Source of the DNA: Arthrobacter sp. YD4
GTDB taxonomy: Bacteria; Actinomycetota; Actinomycetes; Actinomycetales; Micrococcaceae
Direction: 5' to 3'
DNA: 64,000 nt
Assembly (NCBI RefSeq): GCF_030410515.1
Contig: NZ_JAUHHD010000006.1
Span: 124,001-188,000 of the forward strand
A program made the position numbers and the translations under genes. The notes below the pieces were generated by a model. The model was not told the DNA's origin, made no database searches, and saw only the letters and a list, made by a program, of their open reading frames with translations. Positions 40,397 through 49,760 of the stretch are shown here, piece after piece; position 1 is the stretch's first letter; the number at the start of each line of letters is the position of its first letter.

Positions 40397-42422
40397 GGCG
40401 CACGACTCCTACGGTCTCGATCCGGACATTGGCGGAGGTGACCTCCCGGTAGGAGAGCACCGGGAGGGACCCGGGCTGGGCACCCATCAGCCGGTGGATG
40501 GCCGGGCGCAGGGCGGGTGCGCAGACCAGCACGGGCTGTCGGTTGGCGGCCGCCGCGGAGTCCATGGCGTTCTGGACCGAGCGGAGCACGGCGTCGAGGC
40601 GGTCCTGGCCCATGACGATCTGGCTGCCGCCCTCGGCCGGGCGCATGTCCTCCAGCATGGACTGCTCCAGCAGCGGGTCGATCATGATCACGTTGAGCAC
40701 CGGTCCGTCCATGAACCGGGCGGTAAGCGCCGGGCCCAGGGACTGGCGGGCCGCCTCCACGAGGGACTCCGGATCGGTGGAGACCTTGGCGCGGAGCGTG
40801 AGCGCCTCGTAGATCCGGGCGAGGTCGTTGATCGGGACCTGCTCGTCCAGCAGGCCCTGCAGGACCCGCTGCAGTTCGGCGAGGGAGAGCAGCGCGGGAG
40901 TAAGTTCCTCGACGGCGGACGGGCTCTGCTTCCGCACGCCCTCGGTGAGGACCCGGACGTCTTCGCGGGACAGCAGCCGGGCGGCGTTGGCCGTGACGAT
41001 CGAGGACAGGTGGGTGACCAGGACGGAGACGCGGTCGATCACGGTGGCGCCGGTCATTTCCGCGTTGTGCCGCATCTCGGCGGGGATCCACTTCCCGGCC
41101 AGGCCGAAGACCGGTTCGATCATCGCCACCCCCGGCAGGGACTCCAGGGAGTCGCCCAGGGCCAGCATCTGCCCGGCCGGGGCACTGCCCCTCCCGGCCT
41201 CCACGCCGGCGATGCGGATGGCGTAGGTGGCCGGCGGCAGGTCCACGCTGTCGCGGGTCCGCACCGGCGGGATGACCAGGCCCAGGTCCATGGCGATCTT
41301 GTGCCGGAGGGACCGGACCCTGGCCAGCAGGTCGTCGGAAGCGCCGGAGACCATGTCCACCAGGTCCGGGGCGAGCAGGATCTCCACCGGGTGGATCCGC
41401 ATCTCCTCGAGCAGCTTCTCGTTCGGGTCCTGCTGGGGGGCGCCCAGGGCGGCGGCCTCGGCCTCGCTGTCCTGGGCGGCCTGCCGCTGGGCGGCGACGG
41501 TGCGGCGCGAGGCCAGGACCAGGCCGGCGCCCACCAGGATGAACGGCAGCGGCGGCATGCCGGGGATCAGTGCCATGGCCATCGCGGCCACGCCGGCGAT
41601 CATCAGCGCGTTCGGGGACTGCAGCAGCTGGGTCGAGGCCGTCCGGCCCATGTCCGCCTCGGCGTTGGACCGGGTCACGATCATGCCGGTGGAGACCGCC
41701 ATCAGCAGGGCGGGGATCTGGGTGACCAGGCCGTCGCCCATGGTCAGCAGGCCGTAGGTGCCCAGCGCGTCGCCGATCTGCTGGCCGCGCTGCAGCATGC
41801 CGATGGCGATGCCGCCGACGAAGTTGATGATGATGATGATGATGCCGGCGATCGCGTCGCCCTTGACGAACTTGGAGGCACCGTCCATGGCGCCGTAGAA
41901 GTCGGCTTCGGCGGAGACTTCGGCGCGGCGGGCGCGGGCCTGGGTGTCCGTGATCAGGCCGCCGTTGAGGTCGGCGTCGATGGCCATCTGCTTGCCGGGC
42001 ATCGCGTCGAGGGTGAAGCGGGCGCCCACCTCGGCGACGCGCTCGGCGCCCTTGGTGACGACGACGAACTGGATGACCACGAGGATCAGGAAGACGACGG
42101 CGCCGATGATCATGGACCCGCCCACGGTGACCTTGCCGAACGCCTCGATGACCTGGCCGGCGTAGCCGTTGCCCAGCACCAGGCGGGTGGAGGCCACGTT
42201 CAGGCCCAGCCGGAACAGGGTGGCCACCAGCAGCAGCGAGGGGAAGACGGAGAAGTCCAGCGGCTTCTTCACGAACATGCTGGTCAGCAGCACCAGCAGC
42301 GCCAGCAGGATGTTGCAGACGATCAGGAAGTCGAGCAGCGGTGCCGGGACCGGGACCACCAGCAGGAGCACGATGCCGACGATGCCGATGGGCACCGCCA
42401 GCCGGGCGAGCCTGTTGTTCAT
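40374..42422 (-). CDS. flhA: Flagellar export gate protein FlhA
   Basis: Major subunit of the flagellar type III export gate. It has eight N-terminal transmembrane segments (to about residue 330), including the FHIPEP-class region (GARFTLDAMPGKQMAIDADL, which corresponds to the conserved DAMPGKQMAID), then a cytosolic nonameric ring domain that receives chaperone-substrate complexes. 682 aa is normal. It lies 40 bases after flhB and overlaps the flhF-like gene. Confidence 0.95.
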   Translation of the reverse strand: MNNRLARLAVPIGIVGIVLLLVVPVPAPLLDFLIVCNILLALLVLLTSMFVKKPLDFSVFPSLLLVATLFRLGLNVASTRLVLGNGYAGQVIEAFGKVTVGGSMIIGAVVFLILVVIQFVVVTKGAERVAEVGARFTLDAMPGKQMAIDADLNGGLITDTQARARRAEVSAEADFYGAMDGASKFVKGDAIAGIIIIIINFVGGIAIGMLQRGQQIGDALGTYGLLTMGDGLVTQIPALLMAVSTGMIVTRSNAEADMGRTASTQLLQSPNALMIAGVAAMAMALIPGMPPLPFILVGAGLVLASRRTVAAQRQAAQDSEAEAAALGAPQQDPNEKLLEEMRIHPVEILLAPDLVDMVSGASDDLLARVRSLRHKIAMDLGLVIPPVRTRDSVDLPPATYAIRIAGVEAGRGSAPAGQMLALGDSLESLPGVAMIEPVFGLAGKWIPAEMRHNAEMTGATVIDRVSVLVTHLSSIVTANAARLLSREDVRVLTEGVRKQSPSAVEELTPALLSLAELQRVLQGLLDEQVPINDLARIYEALTLRAKVSTDPESLVEAARQSLGPALTARFMDGPVLNVIMIDPLLEQSMLEDMRPAEGGSQIVMGQDRLDAVLRSVQNAMDSAAAANRQPVLVCAPALRPAIHRLMGAQPGSLPVLSYREVTSANVRIETVGVVRHAEPLSA

Positions 42423-42462
42423 GACGCGGTCCTTTCACTGGGGCGTGCGCAGCAACGAGGGT

Positions 42463-43545
42463 TCATAGTGTGGCTCCCGCCATCCGGTGCAGCCCGGCGG
42501 CGGAGCCACGGGCCTTGAGAGACATGACGAAGGCCAGGACGCCGGCAACGGCGTGGTAGAAATCGACCGGGATTTCCTGGCCCAGTTCGCAGGCGCCGTG
42601 CAGCGCCCGGGCCAGCGGGATGTCCTGCACCATCGGCACCCGCTTGTCCTCCGCTTCCTGGCGGATGCGGGCCGCGACGTGGCCGGCGCCTTTGGCCACC
42701 ACGCGCGGGGCGGACTTGCCCGGCTCGTACTTGAGCGCGACGGCGACGTGCGTGGGGTTGACGAGGACGACGTCGGCGTCGCTGATCGCGGCGATCATGC
42801 GGTTCCGGCTCATCGCCAGCTGCCGTGCCCGGCGCTGGGAGCGGATCAGCGGGTCGCCTTCGCTGCTCTTGTTCTCGTCCTGGACTTCCTTCTTGGACAT
42901 ACGGGTCTTCTTGCGGTTCCGGCGCATGACCACGAAGAAGTCCACCGCCGCGAGGCCGATGCCGGCGAAGACCGCGAACTGCACCAGGGAGGCGACGCCG
43001 CCGCCGGCCGCCGCGACGACGCCGGAGACCGGCAGCCCGCCCGCGGTCAGCAGGACCGGGATCAGCCCCTGCACGACGGAGTAGAGCACCAGCCCGACGA
43101 CGGCGACCTTGAGCAGTGCCTTCGCCCCGCCCCAGAGTGCCTGGGTGCCGAAGCTGCGCTTGAGCCCGTTGAGCAGGTTGAAGTTCTCGAAGTCGAGACG
43201 GAACTTTTTGACGTGGATGCCGCCCTGGAGGGCGGAGCCGATCAGCACCGCAAGGAACACCACCACCAGCATCGGGGTGATGATGCCGGTGACGGAGCCG
43301 AGTCCGTCGGTGAGGGCCTTGAGGGCCTTCGCCGGGTCCGGGTCCGCCATGACGGACCGGACGCTGAAGATCTGGTCCACGGCGGAGTTGGCGCCGCTCT
43401 GGATGGTGGCGGGGATCATCACGGCGGCCGCGCCGACGGCCAGCCAGGCGGTGAGGTCCTGTGAGCGGGAGAGCTGGCCCTTGGACCGGACCTCCCGCAT
43501 CCGTTTGTCGGTGGCTTGCTCGGTTTTTTCCTGTGAATCAGCCAT
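42463..43545 (-). CDS. flhB: Flagellar export switch protein FlhB
   Basis: Membrane protein with a self-cleaving C-terminal domain that switches export from hook to filament subunits. The autocleavage motif NPTH is at 263-266. Four transmembrane segments and a basic N-terminus (EKTEQATDKRMREVRSKGQL) match the family. 360 aa is normal. Its start overlaps the fliR stop by one base. Works with FliK, which is encoded in the same operon. Confidence 0.95.
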   Translation of the reverse strand: MADSQEKTEQATDKRMREVRSKGQLSRSQDLTAWLAVGAAAVMIPATIQSGANSAVDQIFSVRSVMADPDPAKALKALTDGLGSVTGIITPMLVVVFLAVLIGSALQGGIHVKKFRLDFENFNLLNGLKRSFGTQALWGGAKALLKVAVVGLVLYSVVQGLIPVLLTAGGLPVSGVVAAAGGGVASLVQFAVFAGIGLAAVDFFVVMRRNRKKTRMSKKEVQDENKSSEGDPLIRSQRRARQLAMSRNRMIAAISDADVVLVNPTHVAVALKYEPGKSAPRVVAKGAGHVAARIRQEAEDKRVPMVQDIPLARALHGACELGQEIPVDFYHAVAGVLAFVMSLKARGSAAGLHRMAGATL

Positions 43546-44303
43546 CAGCCCACCCCCAGCACCGTCTTGGCGGCCTGGCCGGCCAGGGTGGACACGATCC
43601 GCGGCAGCGCCAGGAACAGGAAGGCGGCCAGCGAGAGGGTGAGCATGATCTTCAGCGGGAAGCCCAGCGAGAACGCGTTCAGCGCCGGCGCCACACGGGT
43701 CAGGAGGCCCAGCCCGACGTCGGCGAGGAACAGCACCACCAGCAGGGGCCCGGCAATCTGCACCGCGGCCAGGAACATCCCGGTCACGGCGGAGGTCATG
43801 GCCTGGACGGGCTGGGCGAGGTCGAGGCCGCCGGCCAGGGGCAGCGCCGTGAAGCTGCCGGTGAGTCCGGCGATGACCAGCTGGTAGCCGTCGGAGGCGA
43901 AGAGCAGGGCCAGGGCAGCCATCTGCAGCAGGCGGGTGAACTGCGCGCCGTTGACCATCATCTGCGGGTCGAACGCCTGGGCCATCTGGAAGCCGCTGAA
44001 GAGGTCGATCAGGCTGCCGGCGGACTGCACGGCGGCGAAGACCAGCAGCACCAGGAAGCCCAGGACCAGACCGGTGGCCAGTTCCAGGACCACGGCGGTG
44101 AAGAACCCCGCGGTGTCCTTGGCGGTGTAGCCGCCGGAGACGCGGCTGGTGACGGCCAGGCCGAGGCCCACGCCCAGCATCGCCTTGATCCGCGCGGGGA
44201 AGGCCGCGTGCGCGAACGGCGGTGCCACCACCAGGAACGCGGTCATCCGGACACTCGCCAGGAGCAGGACTTCCAGCCAGGTCTGGTCGATCGGGATGCC
44301 CAC
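43545..44303 (-). CDS. fliR: Flagellar export apparatus protein FliR
   Basis: Integral membrane subunit of the export-gate core, 252 aa with six hydrophobic segments (for example LLLASVRMTAFLVVAPPFA and FFTAVVLELATGLVLGFLV). One-base gap after fliQ and one-base overlap with flhB. Confidence 0.95.
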   Translation of the reverse strand: MGIPIDQTWLEVLLLASVRMTAFLVVAPPFAHAAFPARIKAMLGVGLGLAVTSRVSGGYTAKDTAGFFTAVVLELATGLVLGFLVLLVFAAVQSAGSLIDLFSGFQMAQAFDPQMMVNGAQFTRLLQMAALALLFASDGYQLVIAGLTGSFTALPLAGGLDLAQPVQAMTSAVTGMFLAAVQIAGPLLVVLFLADVGLGLLTRVAPALNAFSLGFPLKIMLTLSLAAFLFLALPRIVSTLAGQAAKTVLGVG

Positions 44304-44304
44304 C

Positions 44305-44580
44305 TCACATGCCCCCGAGCAGTCCGGGGATCTTGGCGAAGAGGTCGTTGGTGAAGGAGACCATCTCGGTGATCATCCAGTGGCCGCAGACCAGCAGGGC
44401 CACGGCGACGGCGGCGAGCTTGGGCACGAAGGACAGCGTGGCTTCCTGCAGCTGGGTGATGGACTGCAGCAGCGAGATGGCGAGGCCCACCACGAGCGCG
44501 GTGACCAGCACCGGGGCGGAGAGCTTGGCGGCTACGATCATGGCCTGGAGGCAGATGTCCAGGACGGCGTTGGCGTTCAT
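44305..44580 (-). CDS. fliQ: Flagellar export apparatus protein FliQ
   Basis: Two-helix membrane subunit of the export gate, 91 aa. AKLSAPVLVTALVVGLAISL and ITQLQEATLSFVPKLA are the family signatures. ATG 44580 overlaps the fliP stop as ATGA, so it is translationally coupled. Confidence 0.95.
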   Translation of the reverse strand: MNANAVLDICLQAMIVAAKLSAPVLVTALVVGLAISLLQSITQLQEATLSFVPKLAAVAVALLVCGHWMITEMVSFTNDLFAKIPGLLGGM

Positions 44581-45452
44581 CCGGTCCCCGCGTAGCTCTG
44601 GATCAGCGAGGTGATGATCAGGCCCCACCCGTCCACCAGGACGAACAGCAGGATCTTGAACGGCAGCGAGATCATGACCGGCGGCAACATCATCATGCCC
44701 ATGGACATCAGAGCGGCGGAGACCACCAGGTCGATCACCAGGAACGGGATGAAGATGACGAAGCCGATGATGAAGGCCGCGCGCAGCTCGGAGATCATGA
44801 ACGCCGGGATGAGGGTCTGCAACGGCACCGCGTCCGGGTTGGCGGGGTTCTCCATTCCCGCAGCGCGGGTCATCAGCGCGATGTCCTCCTCGCGGGTGTG
44901 CGCCAGCATGAAGTGCTGCAACGGCACGGAACCGGCGCTGAGTGCGCCGTTGAAGTCGATGGTGCCATTCAGGTAGGGCTGCACGCCGGTGGTGTTCATC
45001 TCGTTGATGACCGGCCACATGACGAAGATCGAGAGGAACAGGGCCAGGCCGGCCAGGACCTGGTTCGGCGGGATCGAGGGCAGCGAGAGCGCGTTCCGGG
45101 TCATCGCCAGCACCACGAAGATCTTGGTGAAAGAGGTCATCATCAGCAGCAGCGCCGGTGCCACGGAGAGCAGCGTGATGCCGATCAGGGTCAGGACGGC
45201 GCTGGAGGGCTTCCCGTCCATGCCGTTGATCTCGATGTTGACGCTGCCGGTGTCCGGGCTCGCCGGGGCGGAGGGGGTTGCCGGGGGCGTCGGCGGCACC
45301 GGTGCGGCGTGGCCGGCGGCGGCGTTGAGCCAGAGCAGCAGGATGGCCAGGAGCACGGCGGCCAGGCCGAGGGCCAGGATTTTCTGGAAGCGGTCGACGG
45401 CGGCGGGTGCGGGTGCGGGCTGGAGCGTGGAGGACGTGAGCGGGCGGATCAA
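44577..45452 (-). CDS. fliP: Flagellar export apparatus protein FliP
   Basis: Export-gate core protein with a pentameric ring. A signal-anchor near residues 24-46 is followed by a linker and four main hydrophobic segments; conserved motifs include LTLIGITLLSVAPALLLMMT, RNALSLPSIPPNQVLAGLAL, and PFKILLFVLVDGW. The start TTG 45452 overlaps the fliO stop as TTGA, giving 291 aa; another TTG 14 codons upstream is less likely. No typical start codon is available. Confidence 0.92.
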   Translation of the reverse strand: MIRPLTSSTLQPAPAPAAVDRFQKILALGLAAVLLAILLLWLNAAAGHAAPVPPTPPATPSAPASPDTGSVNIEINGMDGKPSSAVLTLIGITLLSVAPALLLMMTSFTKIFVVLAMTRNALSLPSIPPNQVLAGLALFLSIFVMWPVINEMNTTGVQPYLNGTIDFNGALSAGSVPLQHFMLAHTREEDIALMTRAAGMENPANPDAVPLQTLIPAFMISELRAAFIIGFVIFIPFLVIDLVVSAALMSMGMMMLPPVMISLPFKILLFVLVDGWGLIITSLIQSYAGTG

Positions 45453-46045
45453 TTGCGGCGTCCGCTCCTGAGCGCGGCGGCGGCCTGCTTCCAAGTGGAT
45501 CCGGAGAGGATCGACCCGTGCAGCGGCGGGTGGGTGGTGCCCGGGGTGGGGCGGCCCGCGGCGGTGCGGGGATGGCCGTCGCGGTGCATGGAGCTACGGC
45601 GGGAGAGCGGGAGCTCCGCGGCGGGGACGCCGGGGACGGGAGCGTCCGCGGCGACGGTTGCGGCGGGCGCGGCGGTTGCGCCGGCGGCCCCCGTGGCTCC
45701 GGCGGCGCCGGTGGCGCCGGTGGCGGCGAGGATCTGGGCGAAGGCGCCGGCGGCACCGCGGCGCGGTTCGGCGTCGGTCGCCTCCACCGGTTCCTCCGGG
45801 ATCTCCCCGGTGTGCAGGACGTTGACGGCGTGGTCGGTGACGCCCAGCAGGAAGCGCTGCCCGCCGGCGTCGACCACCACCACGGAGGCGCGCTGGCCCA
45901 CGCTCTGGCGGCTCACCACGCTCAGGGTGGCGTCAGCCCGGCGTCGTCCCGGGCCCTTGCCCAGGCGGCGCTGGAGCACCCAGATCAGGCCCAGCACCGC
46001 GCCCAGGGCTACGACTACCCGCAGCCCAAGGATCAGCGAGTCCAT
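45449..46045 (-). CDS. fliO: Flagellar assembly protein FliO
   Basis: Bitopic helper for FliP assembly. One N-terminal transmembrane segment (about 4-25) is followed by a FliO domain (SVVSRQSVGQRASVVVVDAGGQRFLLGVTDHAVNVLH). From about 105 the tail is a collagen-like low-complexity stretch with repeated GAT/GAAG units, then a basic end. Total 198 aa. It abuts fliN and overlaps fliP. Confidence 0.88.
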   Translation of the reverse strand: MDSLILGLRVVVALGAVLGLIWVLQRRLGKGPGRRRADATLSVVSRQSVGQRASVVVVDAGGQRFLLGVTDHAVNVLHTGEIPEEPVEATDAEPRRGAAGAFAQILAATGATGAAGATGAAGATAAPAATVAADAPVPGVPAAELPLSRRSSMHRDGHPRTAAGRPTPGTTHPPLHGSILSGSTWKQAAAALRSGRRN

Positions 46046-46774
46046 TCAGCTAAGTCCCTCGGCCACGTCGAGGATCCGGGTGATGCGCACGGCGTAGTCC
46101 TGGTCCAGGACCACGACCTCCCCGTGGGCGATCAGTCGGCCGTTGAGCAGGACGTCGGCGGGGGCGCCGGCCGAGCGGTCAAGTTCGATGATCTTGCCCG
46201 GCTCGAGGGAGAGCACGTCCCGGACGGACATCCGGGTGCGGCCGATCTCCACGGTCAGGGCCATTTCGATGTTGTTGATGCGGCCCAGGCGGCCGGCCAC
46301 GGTGTCACCGCCGCCGAAGAGGTCGCCGCCGCGGTCCTGCCCGCCGCCGTGTTCGCGCAGGCGTACCGCGAACCATGCGGCCGGGTTGGTGCCGTCGGAG
46401 AGTTCGAACACGGCCGTGTCCGGGTCCGTGAGCAGGCCGGAGGCGTCGGATTCGCGCAGGTCGGAGAGCACCCCGGCGCCGAAGACCGAGCTGGCGGCCT
46501 CCATCGCGGGGCGGAGCACGTCGGTGACGGAGACGACGCCGCCGCGGCCGCCGGCCATCCCGCCCGCCGCCTCGTCCAGGAAGGTGCGGTCGCTGAGCAT
46601 CAGGGCCAGGTCCGCGGTGACGGACCCGACGAAGGTAGCGGTCACGGCCTGCCGGGCGTACGCCGCGGCGGCCCGCGCCGGGACGAGGGCCGTTACCTTG
46701 AGGGCCACCGGGCTGGGCAGCTCCTCGACGAGCCGTTCCGCCGACGATTCGTGCTTGGTCAGGGTCATGCTCAT
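46046..46774 (-). CDS. fliN: Flagellar motor switch protein FliN with CheC-like N-terminal region
   Basis: C-ring protein for torque switching. The C-terminal SpoA domain (about 160-242) reads NIEMALTVEIGRTRMSVRDV and LNGRLIAHGEVVVLDQDYAV. The extra N-terminal 150 residues resemble the CheC/FliY region (VTDVLRPAMEAASSVFGAGV), but the phosphatase Glu-Asn pair is not seen, so catalysis is unlikely. 242 aa versus about 100-140 for FliN. ATGA overlap with fliM. Confidence 0.9.
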   Translation of the reverse strand: MSMTLTKHESSAERLVEELPSPVALKVTALVPARAAAAYARQAVTATFVGSVTADLALMLSDRTFLDEAAGGMAGGRGGVVSVTDVLRPAMEAASSVFGAGVLSDLRESDASGLLTDPDTAVFELSDGTNPAAWFAVRLREHGGGQDRGGDLFGGGDTVAGRLGRINNIEMALTVEIGRTRMSVRDVLSLEPGKIIELDRSAGAPADVLLNGRLIAHGEVVVLDQDYAVRITRILDVAEGLS

Positions 46775-47658
46775 TGGTGGTTCTCCTCGATGGTGACAAT
46801 GACTGCAGCGGCCCGGGACCCGTTGCGGGCGGGCGCGGCCGTTGCCAGCCGCGTGCCGTCCAGGGTCAGGTCAAAGGGACGGTTTTCCAGGTGCGGGAGG
46901 GTCAGCACGTCGCCGACGGCGAGGCCCAGCACCTGGCTGGGGGTGACGTAGGAGGTGGCGAGCCGGACGGAAAGTTCCACCGGAACCCGCTCCAGCTGGG
47001 AGCTGACCCTGGCGGCGGCGTCGCCGCGGTTGTCCGTGGGGTTGACCTTCTTCAACCGGCCCAGCAGCAGCGCCGCCGGGACGGCCAGGGTGGCGGGAGC
47101 GCTGATGTTGCCGACGTTGATGATGAACGCGGCGACGATCATCAGCTCGCTCGGCGCGGCGGCCTGGGCGAACTGGGAGTTGTATTGGACGGTGTCCACC
47201 TTGATGGCTTCGCTCAGCAGCGGCCCCAGCGAATAGCCGAGATCCTCGAGGGCTTCATCCATCAGCCCCTTCACGAGTGCCTGCTCGATCTGGGTGAACT
47301 TCCGGTCCGGCATGGCCGTGTCGTTGGAGGCGCCCAGCATCCGGTTGATCCATCCCAGGGCCGCGGGGGCGGGGAACTGGACCACCAGCTTGGAGTCCTG
47401 GGTGTCGACGGCGCAAAGCACCATGGCGGTCACCGCCGGCAGGGACGCGGCGTACTCGTCGTAGCTCTGCATCCGCACGTCCTCGAGCCGGACCACCGAC
47501 TTGACGCGCACCTTGGCGGTCAACTGGGTGCCCCACTGCCGGGCGAAAGTCTCGAAGGCGAGCTCCAGGACCCTGCTGTGCTCACGCGCCAGCGTCGCGG
47601 GACGCCGGAAGTCATAGACGCTGACGGTCCGCTCCCGTGCCACTTCCCGTTCATCCAT
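46771..47658 (-). CDS. fliM: Flagellar motor switch protein FliM
   Basis: C-ring protein that binds phosphorylated CheY and couples to FliG and FliN. ATG 47658 (MDEREVARERTVSVYDFRRP) gives 295 aa; upstream in-frame starts lack a Shine-Dalgarno. The middle CheC-like domain (VYDFRRPATLAREHSRVLEL to about 200) and C-terminal SpoA domain (to about 290) are present. The N-terminal CheY-binding EIDALL peptide is not recognisable. A FliA-like promoter lies just upstream at 47676-47702. Confidence 0.93.
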   Translation of the reverse strand: MDEREVARERTVSVYDFRRPATLAREHSRVLELAFETFARQWGTQLTAKVRVKSVVRLEDVRMQSYDEYAASLPAVTAMVLCAVDTQDSKLVVQFPAPAALGWINRMLGASNDTAMPDRKFTQIEQALVKGLMDEALEDLGYSLGPLLSEAIKVDTVQYNSQFAQAAAPSELMIVAAFIINVGNISAPATLAVPAALLLGRLKKVNPTDNRGDAAARVSSQLERVPVELSVRLATSYVTPSQVLGLAVGDVLTLPHLENRPFDLTLDGTRLATAAPARNGSRAAAVIVTIEENHQ

Positions 47659-47675
47659 AACACTCACGGATGCCA

Positions 47676-47702
47676 CTATCGGCAAGGGAACCGGGCCGGT
47701 AA
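47676..47702 (-). promoter_or_regulatory. FliA-type promoter before fliM
   Basis: TTACCGGC-N11-GCCGATAG on the minus strand; the -10 matches 7 of 8 positions of the FliA consensus GCCGATAA, and the -35 resembles that of fliC (TTACC). Expected start is about 11 bases before the fliM ATG. Overlap with the motB-fliM gap supports an internal promoter. Confidence 0.5.
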
Positions 47703-47716
47703 GGCTGCGGCGGCGC

Positions 47717-48586
47717 CTATTTCTCGGTGAGTTTCAGTGCCTCGGGGATAAGTGCCCGGACGGTCTCCGGCTCGTTCGAGATGACCACGATGTCCACGCG
47801 GCGGTTGCGTTCCATCAGCTCCGGCGTGGAGTCGTCGTTGACCTGGCGGGCCGACCCGAACGCGACGGCGCCGATCCGCTCGGGCGGGATGCTGCCGCGG
47901 TCCACCATGAAGCGCAACACGTTGACGGCGCGGGCGGAGGACAGCTCCCAGGTGGAGGGGTAGGCGGTGATGCCGTTGGCGGCGTGGCCCTCCACCATGA
48001 TCTCCAGCCCGGCCGGGGCGAGGATGGGCGAGATAATTTTGAGGACCTGGGTGGCACGGTCGGTCAGCTCGGGCCGGTCCGGGGCGAAGAAGGCCTGCGA
48101 ACCGATCAGCTTCACGGTCAGCCCGCGCTGATCGATCTGGAACTCGACGTTCTCGGTCAGTCCGGCGGCGGAGAGTCCGGCCTTCATCTTCTCCTGCAGG
48201 GCGCGCAGCCGGTCCACTTCCTTCTTGGCTTCCTCCAATTGCTGGGCCTGGTCCGCCGACGCGGTCGCGGGAATGGAGGGCGGCGTGGAGGCCGGGGCCG
48301 ACGCCGGGCTGGAGGCTGCGGCGAAGGCCTCGAGGTTTTTGTCGACGAAGTCGGGCGGCACCACCGTGCCTTCCGCGGTGTCCACCGTCTGGGTAGCGAC
48401 CGTGCCGAAGCCGGTGGCCAGGGAGTTGCGGAGCTTTTCGAACTTGTTCGCGTCCACCGTGGACATGGCGTAGAGCACGATGAAGAGGCACATCAGGACG
48501 GTGACCATGTCCATGTAGGAGGCCATCCAGCGTTCGTCGACGTGGTGTGCCTCGGGCTTCTTGCGCCCGCGACGGCGGGAACTCAC
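47717..48586 (-). CDS. motB: Flagellar motor stator protein MotB
   Basis: Peptidoglycan-anchored stator subunit, 289 aa. A single transmembrane helix (about 25-45) carries the proton-binding Asp in WMASYMDMVTVLMCLF. The OmpA-like peptidoglycan-binding domain (about 155-280) includes IMVEGHAANG and ELSSARAVNVLRFMVDRG. GTG 48586 overlaps the motA stop as GTGA. A linker with an Ala/Pro stretch follows the helix. Asp in MDM fits H+-driven stators. Confidence 0.94.
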   Translation of the reverse strand: MSSRRRGRKKPEAHHVDERWMASYMDMVTVLMCLFIVLYAMSTVDANKFEKLRNSLATGFGTVATQTVDTAEGTVVPPDFVDKNLEAFAAASSPASAPASTPPSIPATASADQAQQLEEAKKEVDRLRALQEKMKAGLSAAGLTENVEFQIDQRGLTVKLIGSQAFFAPDRPELTDRATQVLKIISPILAPAGLEIMVEGHAANGITAYPSTWELSSARAVNVLRFMVDRGSIPPERIGAVAFGSARQVNDDSTPELMERNRRVDIVVISNEPETVRALIPEALKLTEK

Positions 48587-49404
48587 GCCGCGTCGTCCAA
48601 GCTGGCGGCCAGCCCGTCGCCGCTGGGGGCCTTCTTGCCGGAGCCGGCGCTCTTGAGCTGGTGTTCGGGCACCATGGAGCGGAGCCGTTCGGCCAGCAGC
48701 AGGGGCTGGGCACCGGCCTGGACGGCGAGCATGCCCTCCATCACCAGGGTCATGCGTTCGATTTCCAGTTCGGAGAGCCGGGCCAGGCGGGAGCTGAAGG
48801 GGAGCCAGATGAAGTTCGCGGAGAGCAGGCCCCACAGGGTGGCGACGAAGGCCGCGGCGATCATGTGGCCGAGTTCGTCCGGCTTGGAGAGGTTCTCGAG
48901 GACGTGGGTCAGGGAGACGACGGTGCCGACGATGCCCACGGTCGGGGCGTAGCCGCCGAGGCTGGCGAAGAACTTCGAGGACGCATGGTCGCTGCGGGTC
49001 TTCGTGTCGATCTCGTCCTCCATCTGCACGCGGAGGTCTTCGGCGTCGGTGCCGTCGGCGATGTTCTGGAGGGCGCGGGCGAGGAACGGGTCCTTGAGGC
49101 TGGCGGCCTCCTCCTCGAGGGAGAGCAGGCCCTCCGCGCGGGCCTTCTCCGCGAAGCGGACCATCTGGTCGATGCTTTCCTGCGGTTTGGCGGTCTTGCC
49201 CATGAACATTGCCGGCACGGCTTTGAAGGCCTGGATGACGTCCTTGAGCGTGTTGCCGGCCAGGCCGACGGCCAGGGTGGCGCCGAACACCAGGACCATG
49301 GGCCCGGGCAGCAGCAGCGAGGTGATGTTGCCGCCTTCGATGAACACCATGCTGATCACGGCACCGAAGGCGAGGAGTATTCCGATGATTGTTGCGGGAT
49401 CCAT
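48583..49404 (-). CDS. motA: Flagellar motor stator protein MotA
   Basis: Four-helix proton-channel stator subunit, 273 aa. N-terminal helices include PATIIGILLAFGAVISMVFI, and the cytoplasmic loop carries the charged torque-generating segment (EKARAEGLLSLEEEAASLKDP). C-terminal helices GGYAPTVGIVGTVVSLTHVL and MIAAAFVATLWGLLSANF line the channel with the MotB Asp. ATG 49404 lies 3 bases after flbD. Confidence 0.95.
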   Translation of the reverse strand: MDPATIIGILLAFGAVISMVFIEGGNITSLLLPGPMVLVFGATLAVGLAGNTLKDVIQAFKAVPAMFMGKTAKPQESIDQMVRFAEKARAEGLLSLEEEAASLKDPFLARALQNIADGTDAEDLRVQMEDEIDTKTRSDHASSKFFASLGGYAPTVGIVGTVVSLTHVLENLSKPDELGHMIAAAFVATLWGLLSANFIWLPFSSRLARLSELEIERMTLVMEGMLAVQAGAQPLLLAERLRSMVPEHQLKSAGSGKKAPSGDGLAASLDDAA

Positions 49405-49407
49405 GGG

Positions 49408-49695
49408 TTACTTCCTCGGTGCTTCGGGGTCCGGCGAGCCGGCGTCGTCGTCCGTCTCCGCGTCCGGGACCAGGCTCAGCGGATAGCCGGTCACCGCGGG
49501 AAAGTCCCGGGCCTTGCTCAACACGTAGGCGCGGTAGTCGGCGATCAGTTCGACCACTTCGGCCAGGCTTTCCAGCACCACGTAGGCGGCGCCGTCGAGC
49601 GTGACCAGATGGGTATCCGGGCTCTCGTGGATCCGTTCAATCAGGTCCGGGTTGACCGCGAAGCGCGTTCCGTTGAGGCGTGTGACGACGATCAT
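49408..49695 (-). CDS. flbD: FlbD family flagellar protein
   Basis: Small cytosolic protein of 95 aa. The FlbD core is residues 1-60: MIVVTRLNGTRFAVNPDLIE, then ESPDTHLVTLDGAAYVVLES. It is widely found beside motA, and its function is not known. ATG 49695 is used; the longer frame upstream is unsupported. The C-terminal 30 residues are acidic. It starts a second transcription unit behind the promoter at 49761-49787. Confidence 0.88.
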   Translation of the reverse strand: MIVVTRLNGTRFAVNPDLIERIHESPDTHLVTLDGAAYVVLESLAEVVELIADYRAYVLSKARDFPAVTGYPLSLVPDAETDDDAGSPDPEAPRK

Positions 49696-49760
49696 GGGCC
49701 GATTCTGCTTTGGGGACGGCCTGGCCGGGGCGGACAGGCGGGACGGGTGTTCTCCCTTCA

